Assembly (NCBI GenBank): GCA_964560145.1 | Contig: CAZLKS010000004.1 | Location: 1-41,219, forward strand | DNA: 41,219 nucleotides | Reading direction: 5' to 3' | Source: JAHFLF01 sp964560145 | Lineage (GTDB): Bacteria; Patescibacteriota; Minisyncoccia; UBA6257; 1-14-0-10-44-23 | Part shown: in pieces, positions 7,068 to 16,680 of the stretch | How the letters are laid out: every line of letters starts with the position of its first letter | Position numbering within the stretch: the first letter of the stretch is position 1 | Translations under genes and position numbers: made by a program | The notes under the pieces: model-generated | What the model was told of the DNA's origin: nothing | The model's input: only the letters and a program-made list of their open reading frames with translations | The model's database searches: none

Positions 7068-8189
7068 ATGCCAATGAATTACAACGAAAAATTATTTTCA
7101 GTGGGTGAGTATATCGAAGTTCTTAATGTCGCTCTAAAACGCGAGGAGATTAAGCTCATCGGCGAGGTTTCTTCGGTAAAGAAGGCGGCTTCGGGGCATG
7201 TCTATTTTACCGTTAAGGATCAAAAGATTGACGCCTCGCTGGATTGTATTATCTGGAACAGAACCTATCAGCAGTGCGGCGTGGAACTTGTAGTCGGTAT
7301 GGAGCTCGTGCTCACCGGACATCCGCAGATATATCCGCAGCGCGGTAGTCTTTCTTTCGTTGCGAGCACGATTGAGCTTCATGGCGAAGGGGCATTGAAG
7401 AAGGCCTACGACTTGCTGAAGAAGAAGCTTGAGCAGGAGGGTGTTTTCTCTCCGGCAAGAAAGCGAGCCTTGCCAGAATTGCCACACAAAATCGGCATTA
7501 TCACGTCACTCAAGGGGGCTGTTATCCACGACTTCAATAACAACTTAGGAAAGTTTGGTTTTGAAATTGTCTGCGTTGATGCTCGAGTTGAGGGTCAGCA
7601 GGCGGTAAGCTCTTTACTCGAAGCGGTTGAAGTTCTTAAGGGTCAGGATATTGACGTACTCGTGGTGATTCGCGGTGGTGGTTCACTCGAGTCTTTGCAG
7701 GGGTTTAATAATGAGGCGTTGGTGCGTGAGCTCGTTGCTTTTCCGGTGCCGGTGATTGCTGGCATCGGCCATGATCAAGACGTGCCCCTCGTTGCTCTCG
7801 CTGCCGATTTTATGACTTCGACACCAACTGCTGCCGCTGTGCTGATTAATCGCTCATGGGAAGAGGCTTATGCGAAGATTCAACAAGTTGCCCACTTGGC
7901 AAATCGAGTTGCAGCAGAGCTTCGACAGGTGCGGCTTACTATGGACACAGCTCAGGCATCAGTTATTAATCAAACAGCACAGGCGTTGGTCGCGATACGT
8001 CAGCAGCTCAGCTTTAGTGAGAAGGCGGTACAGTTGCATGATCCGACACGTCAGCTCAAGCTCGGGTATTCAATTATTCGAAAAGGAGGTAAGGTGATTC
8101 GTAGTGTGCAAAAACTGCAGAAGGGGGATGGGATAAGTGTGCAGCTAAGTGATGGTTCGGTGGAGTCAACAATTGAATCAATTATATAA
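7068..8189 (+). CDS. xseA: Exodeoxyribonuclease VII large subunit
   Basis: About 373 aa, shorter than the roughly 450 aa of E. coli XseA. It has an N-terminal OB-fold for single-stranded DNA (GEVSSVKKAASGHVYFTVKD), then the catalytic domain with HKIGIITSLKGAVIHDF, VVIRGGGSLESLQGFNNE and GIGHDQDVPLVALAADFMTSTPTAAA. The coiled-coil C-terminal part is shortened. With XseB it degrades single-stranded DNA in both directions. The ATG at 7068 or 7074 are both possible; TAAGG lies upstream. xseB follows after 4 bases, so the subunits are co-transcribed. Confidence 0.95.
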   Translation: MPMNYNEKLFSVGEYIEVLNVALKREEIKLIGEVSSVKKAASGHVYFTVKDQKIDASLDCIIWNRTYQQCGVELVVGMELVLTGHPQIYPQRGSLSFVASTIELHGEGALKKAYDLLKKKLEQEGVFSPARKRALPELPHKIGIITSLKGAVIHDFNNNLGKFGFEIVCVDARVEGQQAVSSLLEAVEVLKGQDIDVLVVIRGGGSLESLQGFNNEALVRELVAFPVPVIAGIGHDQDVPLVALAADFMTSTPTAAAVLINRSWEEAYAKIQQVAHLANRVAAELRQVRLTMDTAQASVINQTAQALVAIRQQLSFSEKAVQLHDPTRQLKLGYSIIRKGGKVIRSVQKLQKGDGISVQLSDGSVESTIESII

Positions 8190-8193
8190 ATAT

Positions 8194-8400
8194 ATGTCCA
8201 AGAAAGAAGAAAAGAGTTTTAAAGAGCAGCTTAAGGAGTTGGCAAAGATTCTTGAATGGTTTGATGCGCAGGAAGAGCTCGATGTTGAAGAGGCACTTGA
8301 AAAGGTAAAGGGAGCAGCTGCACTTATCAAGGCTAGCAAGCAGCGGTTGGCTGAAGTGGAGAATGAGTTTAAGGTTATTCAAAAAGAGATTGAGGGATAA
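8194..8400 (+). CDS. xseB: Exodeoxyribonuclease VII small subunit
   Basis: A 68-aa helical protein (KEQLKELAKILEWFDAQEELDVEEALEKVKGAAALIKASK) matching the two-helix coiled coil of XseB. It binds the C-terminal helices of XseA and is needed for stable nuclease activity. The start at 8194 lies 4 bases after the xseA stop. It precedes the VF530-type gene by 1 base, so the three genes form an operon. Confidence 0.88.
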   Translation: MSKKEEKSFKEQLKELAKILEWFDAQEELDVEEALEKVKGAAALIKASKQRLAEVENEFKVIQKEIEG

Positions 8401-8401
8401 T

Positions 8402-8653
8402 ATGCAGGTACGGTCAAACGATCCGCTTCACGGTAAAACGCTTCAGGCGATTTTGGAGTTTTTGGTTGAGCAGTATGGATTTCCAGAGCTAGGTGCGCGA
8501 ATTAAAATCAACTGTTTTCTAAAAGACCCAAGCATAAAATCAAGCCTAACTTTTTTGCGCAAAACCCCGTGGGCGCGCGAGAAGGTAGAGCTGTTGTATC
8601 TTCGTAGTCTGCCACCGGCACCCGCTACAGAACGCAATCCGTTTTTACCCTAA
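8402..8653 (+). CDS. VF530 family (DUF2132) protein
   Basis: An 83-aa protein with the VF530 signature: DPLHGKTLQAILEFLVEQYGF, then LGARIKINCF, DPSIKSSLTFLRKTPWAREKVE. The family is a small helical fold reported to bind DNA; its role is not established. The ATG at 8402 has GAGGG 6 bases upstream and follows the xseB stop by 1 base. The position in an exonuclease VII operon fits a DNA-related role (inference). Confidence 0.88.
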   Translation: MQVRSNDPLHGKTLQAILEFLVEQYGFPELGARIKINCFLKDPSIKSSLTFLRKTPWAREKVELLYLRSLPPAPATERNPFLP

Positions 8654-8695
8654 GGCAACTGTGGATAGCATTAGTGGCTACTTTACTAGCTAGGG

Positions 8696-8701
8696 TATAC
8701 T
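8696..8701 (+). promoter_or_regulatory. -10 box of the PIF1-like helicase gene
   Basis: TATACT at 8696-8701, 31 bases before the ATG at 8733. This would leave a leader of about 24 bases. No clear -35 box. Confidence 0.35.
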
Positions 8702-8732
8702 TAGAGCCTGGTGGAAAATCCAGACTCAACGC

Positions 8733-10304
8733 ATGACTCAGCAACAAGCACTCGCGATTCTAAAATCCGGACAATCAGTTTTTTTGACTGGCTCACCAGG
8801 GGCAGGTAAGACGCATACTATTAACGAGTATGTGCAGTATTTACGATTACATGGTGTCGAGCCGGCGATTACTGCTTCAACAGGTATCGCCGCAACACAT
8901 ATTCACGGGATGACGATTCATTCCTGGAGCGGCATCGGCATCGCGCAAACGCTTTCAGAATCTGATTTCGAGCGACTTGCTCATAACAAATTTCTTAACA
9001 AGCGATTGCACAAAGCGAGCGTACTGATTATTGACGAGATTTCTATGCTGGCTGCTCGCACGTTGGACTTAGTCGACGGCGTTTGTCGGAAGGTGCGTGG
9101 GATTCAACGTCCCTTTGGTGGGTTGCAGGTAGTGCTCGTTGGCGACTTTTTTCAGTTACCGCCAGTTTCCCGCGGAGATGAAGAACCGGCGAGATTTGCT
9201 TTTGATTCTGAGGCGTGGGCGGAGCTCGATCCAGTCGTTTGTTATCTGACTGAGCAGCATCGTCAAGATGATATGGAGTTGCTGAATATTCTCTCGGCGG
9301 TGCGCTCGGGTGATTACAGCGAGGCACATCGCAAGCAGTTGCAGTCACGGGTTGGCCGACACGAAAAGAACACCGGTGAGTTGCCAAAACTATATTCGCA
9401 TAATGCCGACGTCGACACATTGAATACTCGCGAGCTTCGCAAGCTATCGAGTAACGAGCGGGAGTTTTTGATGGTGACACATGGGCAAGATAGATTTGTT
9501 GAAACGCTCAAACGTGGATGTTTGTCGCCGGAGCGGTTGGTGCTCAAGATTGGTGCTGCGGTTATGTGTACGAAAAACAGTAGCGAACATGGCTTCATTA
9601 ATGGAACATTAGCCGTCGTCACTGGCTTTGATAAAGAGAGCGGTAATCCGATTATTAAATTGCACACCGGTGAAGAGGTAACGGTTGGGCAGCTCGAATG
9701 GGCGATTGAGGAAGAGGGTAAGGTACGCGCCAGTATTAGCCAGATTCCACTTCGGCTGGCATGGGCTATGACGATTCATAAGAGCCAAGGGATGAGCATG
9801 GACGCTGCAGTCATTGATCTTAGTAGTGCGTTTGAGTTTGGTCAGGGGTACGTCGCCTTGTCACGCGTGCGGCGGCTTTCTGGACTGCATCTGCTCGGAC
9901 TCAATGAGCGAGCGCTCCAAGTTCATCCAGAGGTTTTGCGTCGTGATGAGGAGTTCCGTCAACGGTCAGAAGCTGCTGTGGCTGGGCTTGAAGAGCACGG
10001 TCGCACCGAGAGAGAGCAGGTGGAGCGCGATTTTATTTTGTCTTGTGGTGGGAGAATTACTCCAAAGCAAAGCGGCGAAAAGAAATCCGCGCCTGTCGCA
10101 TCGGTTGGGCGTGGTGAATGGTTAGCTGAAAAGCGAAAAAAGTATCCGAAAGCATATCAGCCATGGGAGGACGGGGATGATGCGCTCTTGCGTCAAATGT
10201 TTGAGGACGAGACGAGTATCACCGAGATTGCAAAGTCGTTCGAGCGTCAACCAGGTGCTATTCGGGCACGATTAAAAAAGCTAGGACTCATTGATGAAGA
10301 TTAA
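8733..10304 (+). CDS. PIF1-like ATP-dependent DNA helicase with C-terminal HTH
   Basis: A 523-aa superfamily 1B helicase. Walker A is GSPGAGKT (residues 20-27), then TASTGIAATHIHGMTIHSW, Walker B VLIIDEISML, VVLVGDFFQLPP (motif III), and the C-terminal RecD-like motifs MTIHKSQGMSMDAA and YVALSRVR. The last 60 residues (WEDGDDALLRQMF...ITEIAKSFERQPGAIRARLKKLGL) look like a Myb/HTH-type DNA-binding domain. PIF1 enzymes unwind DNA 5'-3' and resolve G-quadruplexes or stalled forks. It overlaps the next gene by 11 bases. Confidence 0.92.
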   Translation: MTQQQALAILKSGQSVFLTGSPGAGKTHTINEYVQYLRLHGVEPAITASTGIAATHIHGMTIHSWSGIGIAQTLSESDFERLAHNKFLNKRLHKASVLIIDEISMLAARTLDLVDGVCRKVRGIQRPFGGLQVVLVGDFFQLPPVSRGDEEPARFAFDSEAWAELDPVVCYLTEQHRQDDMELLNILSAVRSGDYSEAHRKQLQSRVGRHEKNTGELPKLYSHNADVDTLNTRELRKLSSNEREFLMVTHGQDRFVETLKRGCLSPERLVLKIGAAVMCTKNSSEHGFINGTLAVVTGFDKESGNPIIKLHTGEEVTVGQLEWAIEEEGKVRASISQIPLRLAWAMTIHKSQGMSMDAAVIDLSSAFEFGQGYVALSRVRRLSGLHLLGLNERALQVHPEVLRRDEEFRQRSEAAVAGLEEHGRTEREQVERDFILSCGGRITPKQSGEKKSAPVASVGRGEWLAEKRKKYPKAYQPWEDGDDALLRQMFEDETSITEIAKSFERQPGAIRARLKKLGLIDED

Positions 10305-10818
10305 CGTTAGTAAACGTGCTAAGCGTGTGCGTATTGCTGTTCGCCCCGGCGGGGAGGTGATTGCAACGTTGCCGCAGGGAGCTAATCCTTCGCTCCTGAA
10401 TTGGTTCATACTAAGTAAGGCGGCGTGGATTGCTCGTGCGGTCGCTCGAATGAGAAAGCTGAAGCCTCTTGGGGTATTGCCGCGGACGCAGTATAAGGCG
10501 CGTCGCAAGGAGACTGCGAAATTCGTAAAAGAGCGCATCGCAGTATTAAATGAATCGTATGGCTTCAGTTACGCATCGATTACGATTCGTAATCAAAAGT
10601 CGCGGTGGGGTAGTTGTTCGCGCCAAGGGAATTTGAGTTTTAACTATCGATTGGCGCAGCTTCCGCCTGAGTTGGCTGATTATGTTATCGTACATGAGCT
10701 TTGCCATTTGAAAGAATTAAATCATTCGAAGCGGTTTTGGGCATTGGTGGCTCAGAGAATTCCGAACCCTAAAGAAGTACGTAAAGAGCTTCGTCGCTAC
10801 TCATTGCGGCTCGGGTAG
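10294..10818 (+). CDS. YgjP/SprT-like metal-dependent hydrolase
   Basis: A 174-aa protein of the YgjP (DUF45) family. The signature is VIVHELCHLKELNHSKRFW, an HExxH zinc motif with a third His in NHSKRFW. It is preceded by SRWGSCSRQGNLSFNYRLAQLP, typical of the family. Predicted zinc peptidase-like; the substrate is unknown. The ATG at 10294 overlaps the end of the helicase gene, so translation is probably coupled. Confidence 0.9.
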   Translation: MKINVSKRAKRVRIAVRPGGEVIATLPQGANPSLLNWFILSKAAWIARAVARMRKLKPLGVLPRTQYKARRKETAKFVKERIAVLNESYGFSYASITIRNQKSRWGSCSRQGNLSFNYRLAQLPPELADYVIVHELCHLKELNHSKRFWALVAQRIPNPKEVRKELRRYSLRLG

Positions 10819-10848
10819 GATAGTATTAAACAGTATCTCTTCTATTAT

Positions 10849-11685
10849 ATGAATATAAAAAAACTCATTACGTGGACTGCGTTTGTCGCCGGACTGGCTT
10901 TAGTCTGGATATTTTTTAAGCAGGGCGGGCCCGCGAAGATAACCACCTTTGAAGAGTGTGCTGCGTTGTATCCAGTAATGGAGAGCTATCCCGAACAGTG
11001 CAACACGCCAGACGGAAAGCATTTTGTGCGCGACATCTCGAATGATGTTAACAATCTCATTCAGGTAGATGCGCCAGTTGCTGGAGCGACTGTTTCAAGT
11101 CCTCTAGTTGTAACGGGCAGGGCACGCGGCACCTGGTATTTCGAGGCAAGTTTTCCGATAAGAATCGAAGACGCACGCGGCGACGTGATAACTCGGGGCG
11201 TAGCACAAGCAAAAGGGGATTGGATGACAACTGAGTTCGTTCCTTTTGAGGCGACGGTGCTTTTTGCGACACCAGCTACGGATACTGGTTTTCTAGTGCT
11301 CAAGAATGATAATCCATCGGGTGAGCCAGCTCGTGATAAAGAAATTCGCATACCGATTTCTTTTAAGAAAGGTAATCCTGCGACAAAGGTCTCCTTTGGT
11401 AAAGAGTTTGCCGTACACAAAACTGATTCAGTTGTGTTACCTGATGGATTAGCCGTGTATGTGAAGTCGATTGATGACTCGCGATGTAAACCAGGAGTGC
11501 AGTGCATTTGGGCGGGGGAGATTAGCGTTGAGTTGCTCGTGAAGAGTTCGACTGGCCTGTCCACCACTTTACGTATCGGCACCGTTAATCAGCAAACCAT
11601 CACGCAGGACGGATACTCTTTCAGTCTGGGAAAGTCATCGACTGCAGAGCTCGCAAAAATCACCATTAGTACTATTTCTGAGTAA
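10849..11685 (+). CDS. Membrane-anchored Gmad2-domain protein
   Basis: A 278-aa protein with one N-terminal membrane anchor (residues 7-24). Next is a short Cys-pair module (TFEECAALYPVMESYPEQC), then a Gmad2 immunoglobulin-like domain (PVAGATVSSPLVVTGRARG, WYFEASFPIRI). The C-terminal part has another Cys pair (DDSRCKPGVQCIWAGE). Gmad2 was described in spore-germination proteins, but here it is probably a general extracytoplasmic binding domain. Cys pairs suggest an oxidised compartment, which fits the DsbA-like protein at 23297. Followed 5 bases later by the PAP2 gene. Confidence 0.8.
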   Translation: MNIKKLITWTAFVAGLALVWIFFKQGGPAKITTFEECAALYPVMESYPEQCNTPDGKHFVRDISNDVNNLIQVDAPVAGATVSSPLVVTGRARGTWYFEASFPIRIEDARGDVITRGVAQAKGDWMTTEFVPFEATVLFATPATDTGFLVLKNDNPSGEPARDKEIRIPISFKKGNPATKVSFGKEFAVHKTDSVVLPDGLAVYVKSIDDSRCKPGVQCIWAGEISVELLVKSSTGLSTTLRIGTVNQQTITQDGYSFSLGKSSTAELAKITISTISE

Positions 11686-11690
11686 TACGT

Positions 11691-12335
11691 ATGTGGCGAG
11701 CCGTCTCTGCATTTTTTAGTGCCATAAAAACTATCTTCACAGGAAGGAATCTTATCTGGCATGGAGTTGCTATCGTTGCAACGTATGCACTGGTAATGCT
11801 GGGTGTGGATTGGTGGGTGGTAAAGAACGTGCGAGGGGAGTTGGTTAGTGTACTCGCTGGCGGAGCGGGGCTTTTGGGATTTGCGCTACCGGTCGTCGTG
11901 CCGCTCTCGATGTGGGCGATTGGGTTTATGCGCAAGAGTTCAAGTTTGCTTCGGGCTGGCTCACTGCTCGCACAGGCGGAGATTACGGCAATGCTTCTTT
12001 CGTTTTTCTATAAGGCGCTTACCGGAAGAATAGGCCCGCATACTTTTTTTAGGCCAGATGCTGATTCGAGTAAAATTTTCAACTTTGGCTTTCTTGAAAA
12101 CGGCGTCTTTTGGGGATGGCCATCTTCGCACATTACCGTTGCAATAGCAGGTGTTGTCGTCTTAATGGTGCTATACAAGAGCTCGCCAGTCATAAAGTAT
12201 TTAGCGCTGGCATACGGCATGTATATGGCGCTGGCAGTTTCGGTTAGCTTCCACTGGTTGAGCGATGGGGTAGCGGGAGTAATCTTTGGCATTATCGTGG
12301 GATTGGCAGTTGTTCGACCTAGAACACAGAAATAG
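11691..12335 (+). CDS. PAP2 family membrane phosphatase
   Basis: A 214-aa membrane protein of about five or six helices with the three PAP2 motifs: KALTGRIGP, WPSSHI (PSGH-type), and SVSFHWLSDGVAG (SRxxxxxHxxxD-type with Ser in the first position). Such enzymes dephosphorylate lipid phosphates such as undecaprenyl pyrophosphate or phosphatidate. Five bases after the Gmad2 gene and probably co-transcribed. Its neighbours suggest a role in the cell envelope. Confidence 0.85.
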   Translation: MWRAVSAFFSAIKTIFTGRNLIWHGVAIVATYALVMLGVDWWVVKNVRGELVSVLAGGAGLLGFALPVVVPLSMWAIGFMRKSSSLLRAGSLLAQAEITAMLLSFFYKALTGRIGPHTFFRPDADSSKIFNFGFLENGVFWGWPSSHITVAIAGVVVLMVLYKSSPVIKYLALAYGMYMALAVSVSFHWLSDGVAGVIFGIIVGLAVVRPRTQK

Positions 12336-12408
12336 ACTTTTGAATAGTTGACAGCAATTATCAACAGAGTTACTCTGCGGGTAATAACCTTTAACCACAA
12401 TTATAAAT

Positions 12409-15400
12409 ATGTTGCATTTTTTGCGACGCAAGGGAGGTGAATTCGCTGCTAAGATCTTGAACGGGATTTTAATACTGACGATTTCATTTTCGTCGCTTAC
12501 TTATGCAATGCCGATTCCGGCCGCATCAGCTGCTGCACCGGTCACTATCGTACTGTATTCGCAGTCCACCTATAACAATTATTCGAATTTTAATGATAAT
12601 GGTGCGAATTCTGCCTATGCCTGGCGATGGACTCCGAGAACGAGCGGTACCCCAACAGAAATCTCTCTGAATGTTGAACGAACAGTAGGATATCCAAAAG
12701 GCGATATTTGTATACGAGCAGATAAGACCGCCACTTCCGCATCATTTGGTTGCGTGAAAGGGGCAATATTTTTCTCAGGTGAGAATTCTTTCGCATTAAC
12801 CGATGCAGCACCCGTGACAGCCGGCACTTCTTACTGGGTATATTTCACGCGAACATCAGACGCAAACAACTACCCGAGCTTCAGATACACAACGTCATCG
12901 GCAGGTGCACCATTATATCGCGCGACGGCCTCGGGTATTGATCCGAATTATCTCTGGTTCTCGTATGACATAGCGATGACGGTTAAGGGCGTGGATTCGG
13001 CGACCGCTGCGACGACAGCGTCTTCTGTTCCGGCAGCCGTTCTTTATTCTCAGCTAGCTCAGGATGACTACTCGTATTTTGCTTATCGTGGAGCTGATGA
13101 GCGTTTCGCCTGGGAATGGACGTCGACTTTTGATGGGACCCCAACCGAAATCTCTCTTTTCACGGAAATGGTGCGTGGCACTCCAATGGGCAGCATCTGC
13201 ATCCGTGCTGATAAAAAAGCTGCTTCTACTTCATTTGGTTGTTCGGGTATTGTCACCTTCAAGGCCGGTGAAAATGTCATTCCGCTTACCGGAGGAGTTC
13301 CCGTTAAAGCCGGTGTGAAATATTGGGTTTATTATACGCGAACTTCGGCTGGTACCTGGGAGAATAATTTTGCTGCTTTCCAGTATCGCTCTTCGGTGGC
13401 TGGTAAGAATAAAACGTATCGTAGTGCCGTACTTGGTGCGGACCCAACAGACGCCGACTATTGGTTTACTTATGATATCAAGATGGCGATACGCGGCACG
13501 CTCACTTCTGCCGTGGTATTTGCGCCGCCGGCATCAGTTGTCGCCGCAACCCCAGCACCAACTGGAAAGATAAGCGAGCTCGTACTCTATAACGAAACTG
13601 GCAGGGGTGGTTATTCTAACTTCAACTGGAATGCCGGCAAAGATAATTATGCTTGGGAGTTGCACACAATCGCTGACGGTGTGCCGAACCAGATTACGCT
13701 GTACACCCATCACGTTACCGGTACTCCAACTGGAGACATCTGTATTCGAGCGGGACTTAGTACGACTTCTCAATCATTTGGTTGCGCAAAGAATGTCACT
13801 TTCAAAGCCGGTGAAAATGTTATTCCGCTGGTTGGTGGTGAGAAGATTGTCTGGAGAAATGGATACTATGTTCATTTCACTCGCACGTCTGATGCAAACA
13901 ACTATCCAAGTTTTGAGTATCGCTATCCGGTGACGGATTTACCAGTGTACCGCGCAACTGCCGCTAATGCAGAGCCGACGACTCGCTGGCTCAATTACAA
14001 CATTGCAATGAAGATTAGCAATGTGCAGGTAATCGAGGAGCTACCAGTGTTTACGCCAGATCCGGTTTTAGCCTATTCGCAGACTCAGGCAAATAACTAC
14101 TCCAGTTTTAATTGGAATGCTGCAAATGATACCTATGCTTGGATGTGGGAGCCAACTGAAGATGTTGTGCCGACGCAGATTATTATCCCGACCGAGAGAG
14201 TGACTGGCACGGCAACCGGTATATTCTGTATTCGCGCGACGCGGGCCATCGATTCGCTTTCGTATGGATGTTCAGCGGATACTAGGCTCAAAACCGGAGA
14301 TAACTTAATTACGCTCACGCCAACGGGCGCCGCACTCTCAAAGCTCGGTGTTTATTATGTTCATTTCACTCGCACTTCTGGTTTAGACAATTTCCCGAGC
14401 TTCAAGTATCTAGACACGAAGACGTATTATCCAGTCTTCCGGTCAGAACAGGCGAATGGAAGCCCGTCACTCAAGTGGTTTAGCTACAATATCACGATGA
14501 CTATCCGCGGCACCGTTCCAACGACACCAACGGCTGAGTCACAGATGATTTATGGCTTATCGAGGGAAGAGGCGCAAAAAGTCTACGATCAGTTATCAAC
14601 TATTCCTCGTTCGCAGGGTGCAATCTGGGCTGGTCGCAGTAACCTCGCGCCGAGAGGATTTGAGTTGGCGGCAAAAGAAAATCCTCGATACTACTACACG
14701 TATGTGTTCTTGATACCCGAGAGAACAGCAGCTAGTTATGGCGGAGACACGCCAGGCGAGCTTATCATCACCTATGATGAGCTCGGTGCAAAACTCGGCA
14801 AAGCTCCCGTAACTCCATGGTTGGGCGTTACAAAAACAGTCGACAAGACCGGCTACATCTATGGCATGCCGCGGACAGAGGCTGAAGCTCTTTATCAAGT
14901 TCTCAAAAACGAGGTGTACACCCCTGACAGCAAGATGCCTCTTTATCTCGATGCTGGTAAATCGGAGGTCATCATTGGTGAGGGTGCCTGTGTTAGGGAT
15001 TTACGATTCCGTCTTGCCTGGAACGGTCTCTACCGATTTGGTCCAGGGAACGTTAATGGCTGGCTAATGTTGACCAAAAAGGAGGCCGAGGCAAAAGGTT
15101 TCACTGATAAGACATATGAAGAGGCGTACGCCGACTGCTTGCTCTCCTATCACTTCTTGCGTCCAGGATTCGTTGCAAATCAGTATTCGACCTCGGTGAC
15201 GTCGGGAATCAACAAAGTTATCTCCTTCCCAGCAGCCGAGATTCCGCTGGCGATAACCTTTGAACAGCTCGAGAAGACGCTCGGATACCCTGCGTCTGGA
15301 GTACTAACCCCAGGCCTAACCTATAGTGCAAATCCATCTGCATTTCTAGTTGAGTTGCCGACGGCCCCAACTCCATCAGCGCAAATCACGCTAACCCCGG

Positions 15401-16620
15401 CAGCGTATCTTGCACCAGTGGTTATTCCTGCTCCAAAAAATACGAAGATTACTTTGGCTCCCGCACCTAAAGTTGCAACAGAACAGAGTCTAGACGAGCT
15501 TCTAACATCAATTCCGATTACCTCAGTTGTCGTAATGTCTGAAGCTCAGCGTATATTGGAAAAGAATAATTCTCTGTTCCAACCGACTGCAAATAGTACA
15601 TTAAGATATGAAGAGTATAACGGACTGCCAAAGATGAGCCTCCTGGAATCCGCTATTCAGCTATGTACGAGTAATAAGGTTGTATGTGCTATCGCCGGTG
15701 GCGTTTTGATTGTGGGCGCTGGTGTAGCGATAGCGACTATTGGTGCCTCAGCCATTATTAGCGGTGCGGTTACGATTGGGACTACCGTAGCGTTATCACC
15801 AGTGGTCGCTAATGTAGCGATTACATTAACGAATGTTGCGCAGTCGACAATTTGGGATCCGACGATGTTCACGAATGCTTATGAGGTTAACGAGATACTG
15901 ACAAGCGAAGAGTATACATTGCTTCAAAAAGCGGTAACGGTTGGCGGCATTGCTGTCGGCGGAGTAGTTCTTAGTAAGGCAATCAAGGGCGGTGCGAATG
16001 TCGTCATTCGTCTGGCGAAGTCTTCGACAGGGAAGATAGTTTTTGAGTTCCTCTCTGATGGGAGTGCTGCGGCAAAGAATTGGATTTCAGCAGTCAGAAA
16101 TCAATTTACCAGGCAAGAGGTGAAGCTTGCGATTAAAGGGGCAGAGAGTATTTCCTCAGCGATACCCCTGGATATCAAAAGCTTGACGACTGGCTCAGTC
16201 AAAGAACGTCTTGGAAACATTGCGCGGCGATTGGAGCTTGTTAACCCTGGTTCCGGCAGGACCAACTGCGTACCTTGTGCGCGAGCGACTGACTCAATGT
16301 TTACAGAGAAACCCGTAAGTGCCATTGCAGAGATGTTTGATAACGGCCAAGGGACAACGGATCTGAGTTATCTCGAGACGTTCTTTGGAAGAAAGCTCAA
16401 ATTTGCTAAAAATTATGAGCAAATCGAAGAAATCTTGCTTAAAAGAGGGGATAATGCCCGAGGCATCATTATTCGTACTGATGCTAACTACAGGGGTCAC
16501 GCTTTCAATGTAATTAATATTGAGAATAATATCTATTATCTTGACGGGCAGACGAAGCAGATTTTTTCTTCAATGGGCGAGGGTAATTATCATACATTAG
16601 AGTTACTGATTACTAATTAG
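12409..16620 (+). CDS. Secreted multidomain protein with C-terminal papain-like toxin domain (Tox-PL type)
   Basis: A 1403-aa surface or secreted protein. It has a signal peptide (residues about 15-40). Four related beta-domains follow, starting near residues 45, 208, 388 and 551, each with a Cys pair (ICIRA...SFGC) and a WVYFTRTS-like strand. Two shorter modules come next (YGLSREEAQKVYDQL, YGMPRTEAEALYQVL; residues about 712-900), then a Pro-rich stretch (about 980-1040) and a Gly/Ala-rich hydrophobic region (about 1080-1145). The last 130 residues match the papain-fold toxin pattern: NCVPCARA with Cys1287/Cys1290, GHAFNVIN with His1364, and DGQ with Asp1379, a Cys-His-Asp triad. Tox-PL domains are known as deamidase/protease-like effectors at the ends of polymorphic toxins. 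No immunity gene is recognised. The start is not supported by a Shine-Dalgarno sequence. Confidence 0.82.
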   Translation: MLHFLRRKGGEFAAKILNGILILTISFSSLTYAMPIPAASAAAPVTIVLYSQSTYNNYSNFNDNGANSAYAWRWTPRTSGTPTEISLNVERTVGYPKGDICIRADKTATSASFGCVKGAIFFSGENSFALTDAAPVTAGTSYWVYFTRTSDANNYPSFRYTTSSAGAPLYRATASGIDPNYLWFSYDIAMTVKGVDSATAATTASSVPAAVLYSQLAQDDYSYFAYRGADERFAWEWTSTFDGTPTEISLFTEMVRGTPMGSICIRADKKAASTSFGCSGIVTFKAGENVIPLTGGVPVKAGVKYWVYYTRTSAGTWENNFAAFQYRSSVAGKNKTYRSAVLGADPTDADYWFTYDIKMAIRGTLTSAVVFAPPASVVAATPAPTGKISELVLYNETGRGGYSNFNWNAGKDNYAWELHTIADGVPNQITLYTHHVTGTPTGDICIRAGLSTTSQSFGCAKNVTFKAGENVIPLVGGEKIVWRNGYYVHFTRTSDANNYPSFEYRYPVTDLPVYRATAANAEPTTRWLNYNIAMKISNVQVIEELPVFTPDPVLAYSQTQANNYSSFNWNAANDTYAWMWEPTEDVVPTQIIIPTERVTGTATGIFCIRATRAIDSLSYGCSADTRLKTGDNLITLTPTGAALSKLGVYYVHFTRTSGLDNFPSFKYLDTKTYYPVFRSEQANGSPSLKWFSYNITMTIRGTVPTTPTAESQMIYGLSREEAQKVYDQLSTIPRSQGAIWAGRSNLAPRGFELAAKENPRYYYTYVFLIPERTAASYGGDTPGELIITYDELGAKLGKAPVTPWLGVTKTVDKTGYIYGMPRTEAEALYQVLKNEVYTPDSKMPLYLDAGKSEVIIGEGACVRDLRFRLAWNGLYRFGPGNVNGWLMLTKKEAEAKGFTDKTYEEAYADCLLSYHFLRPGFVANQYSTSVTSGINKVISFPAAEIPLAITFEQLEKTLGYPASGVLTPGLTYSANPSAFLVELPTAPTPSAQITLTPAAYLAPVVIPAPKNTKITLAPAPKVATEQSLDELLTSIPITSVVVMSEAQRILEKNNSLFQPTANSTLRYEEYNGLPKMSLLESAIQLCTSNKVVCAIAGGVLIVGAGVAIATIGASAIISGAVTIGTTVALSPVVANVAITLTNVAQSTIWDPTMFTNAYEVNEILTSEEYTLLQKAVTVGGIAVGGVVLSKAIKGGANVVIRLAKSSTGKIVFEFLSDGSAAAKNWISAVRNQFTRQEVKLAIKGAESISSAIPLDIKSLTTGSVKERLGNIARRLELVNPGSGRTNCVPCARATDSMFTEKPVSAIAEMFDNGQGTTDLSYLETFFGRKLKFAKNYEQIEEILLKRGDNARGIIIRTDANYRGHAFNVINIENNIYYLDGQTKQIFSSMGEGNYHTLELLITN
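12541..14518 (+). repeat. Four diverged tandem copies of a beta-domain in the toxin gene
   Basis: The copies begin near 12541, 13030, 13570 and 14059, about 490-540 bases each. Shared protein marks are NYSxFNxN, AW.W, GT.TGDICIRA, SFGC, GEN.I.L, YWVYFTRTS and W..YDI.M. The DNA has diverged but regions such as GCCGGTGAAAATGT in copies 2 and 3 remain alike. Confidence 0.85.
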
Positions 16621-16652
16621 CTTAGGGTAGGGTCGCAGACGAAAGAAGGATT

Positions 16653-16680
16653 CAAAAACCGCTCGAGAGAGCGGTTTTTG
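16653..16680 (+). terminator. Rho-independent terminator after the toxin gene
   Basis: CAAAAACCGCTC/GAGCGGTTTTTG, a perfect 12-bp stem with a GAGA loop and T-run. Confidence 0.9.
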
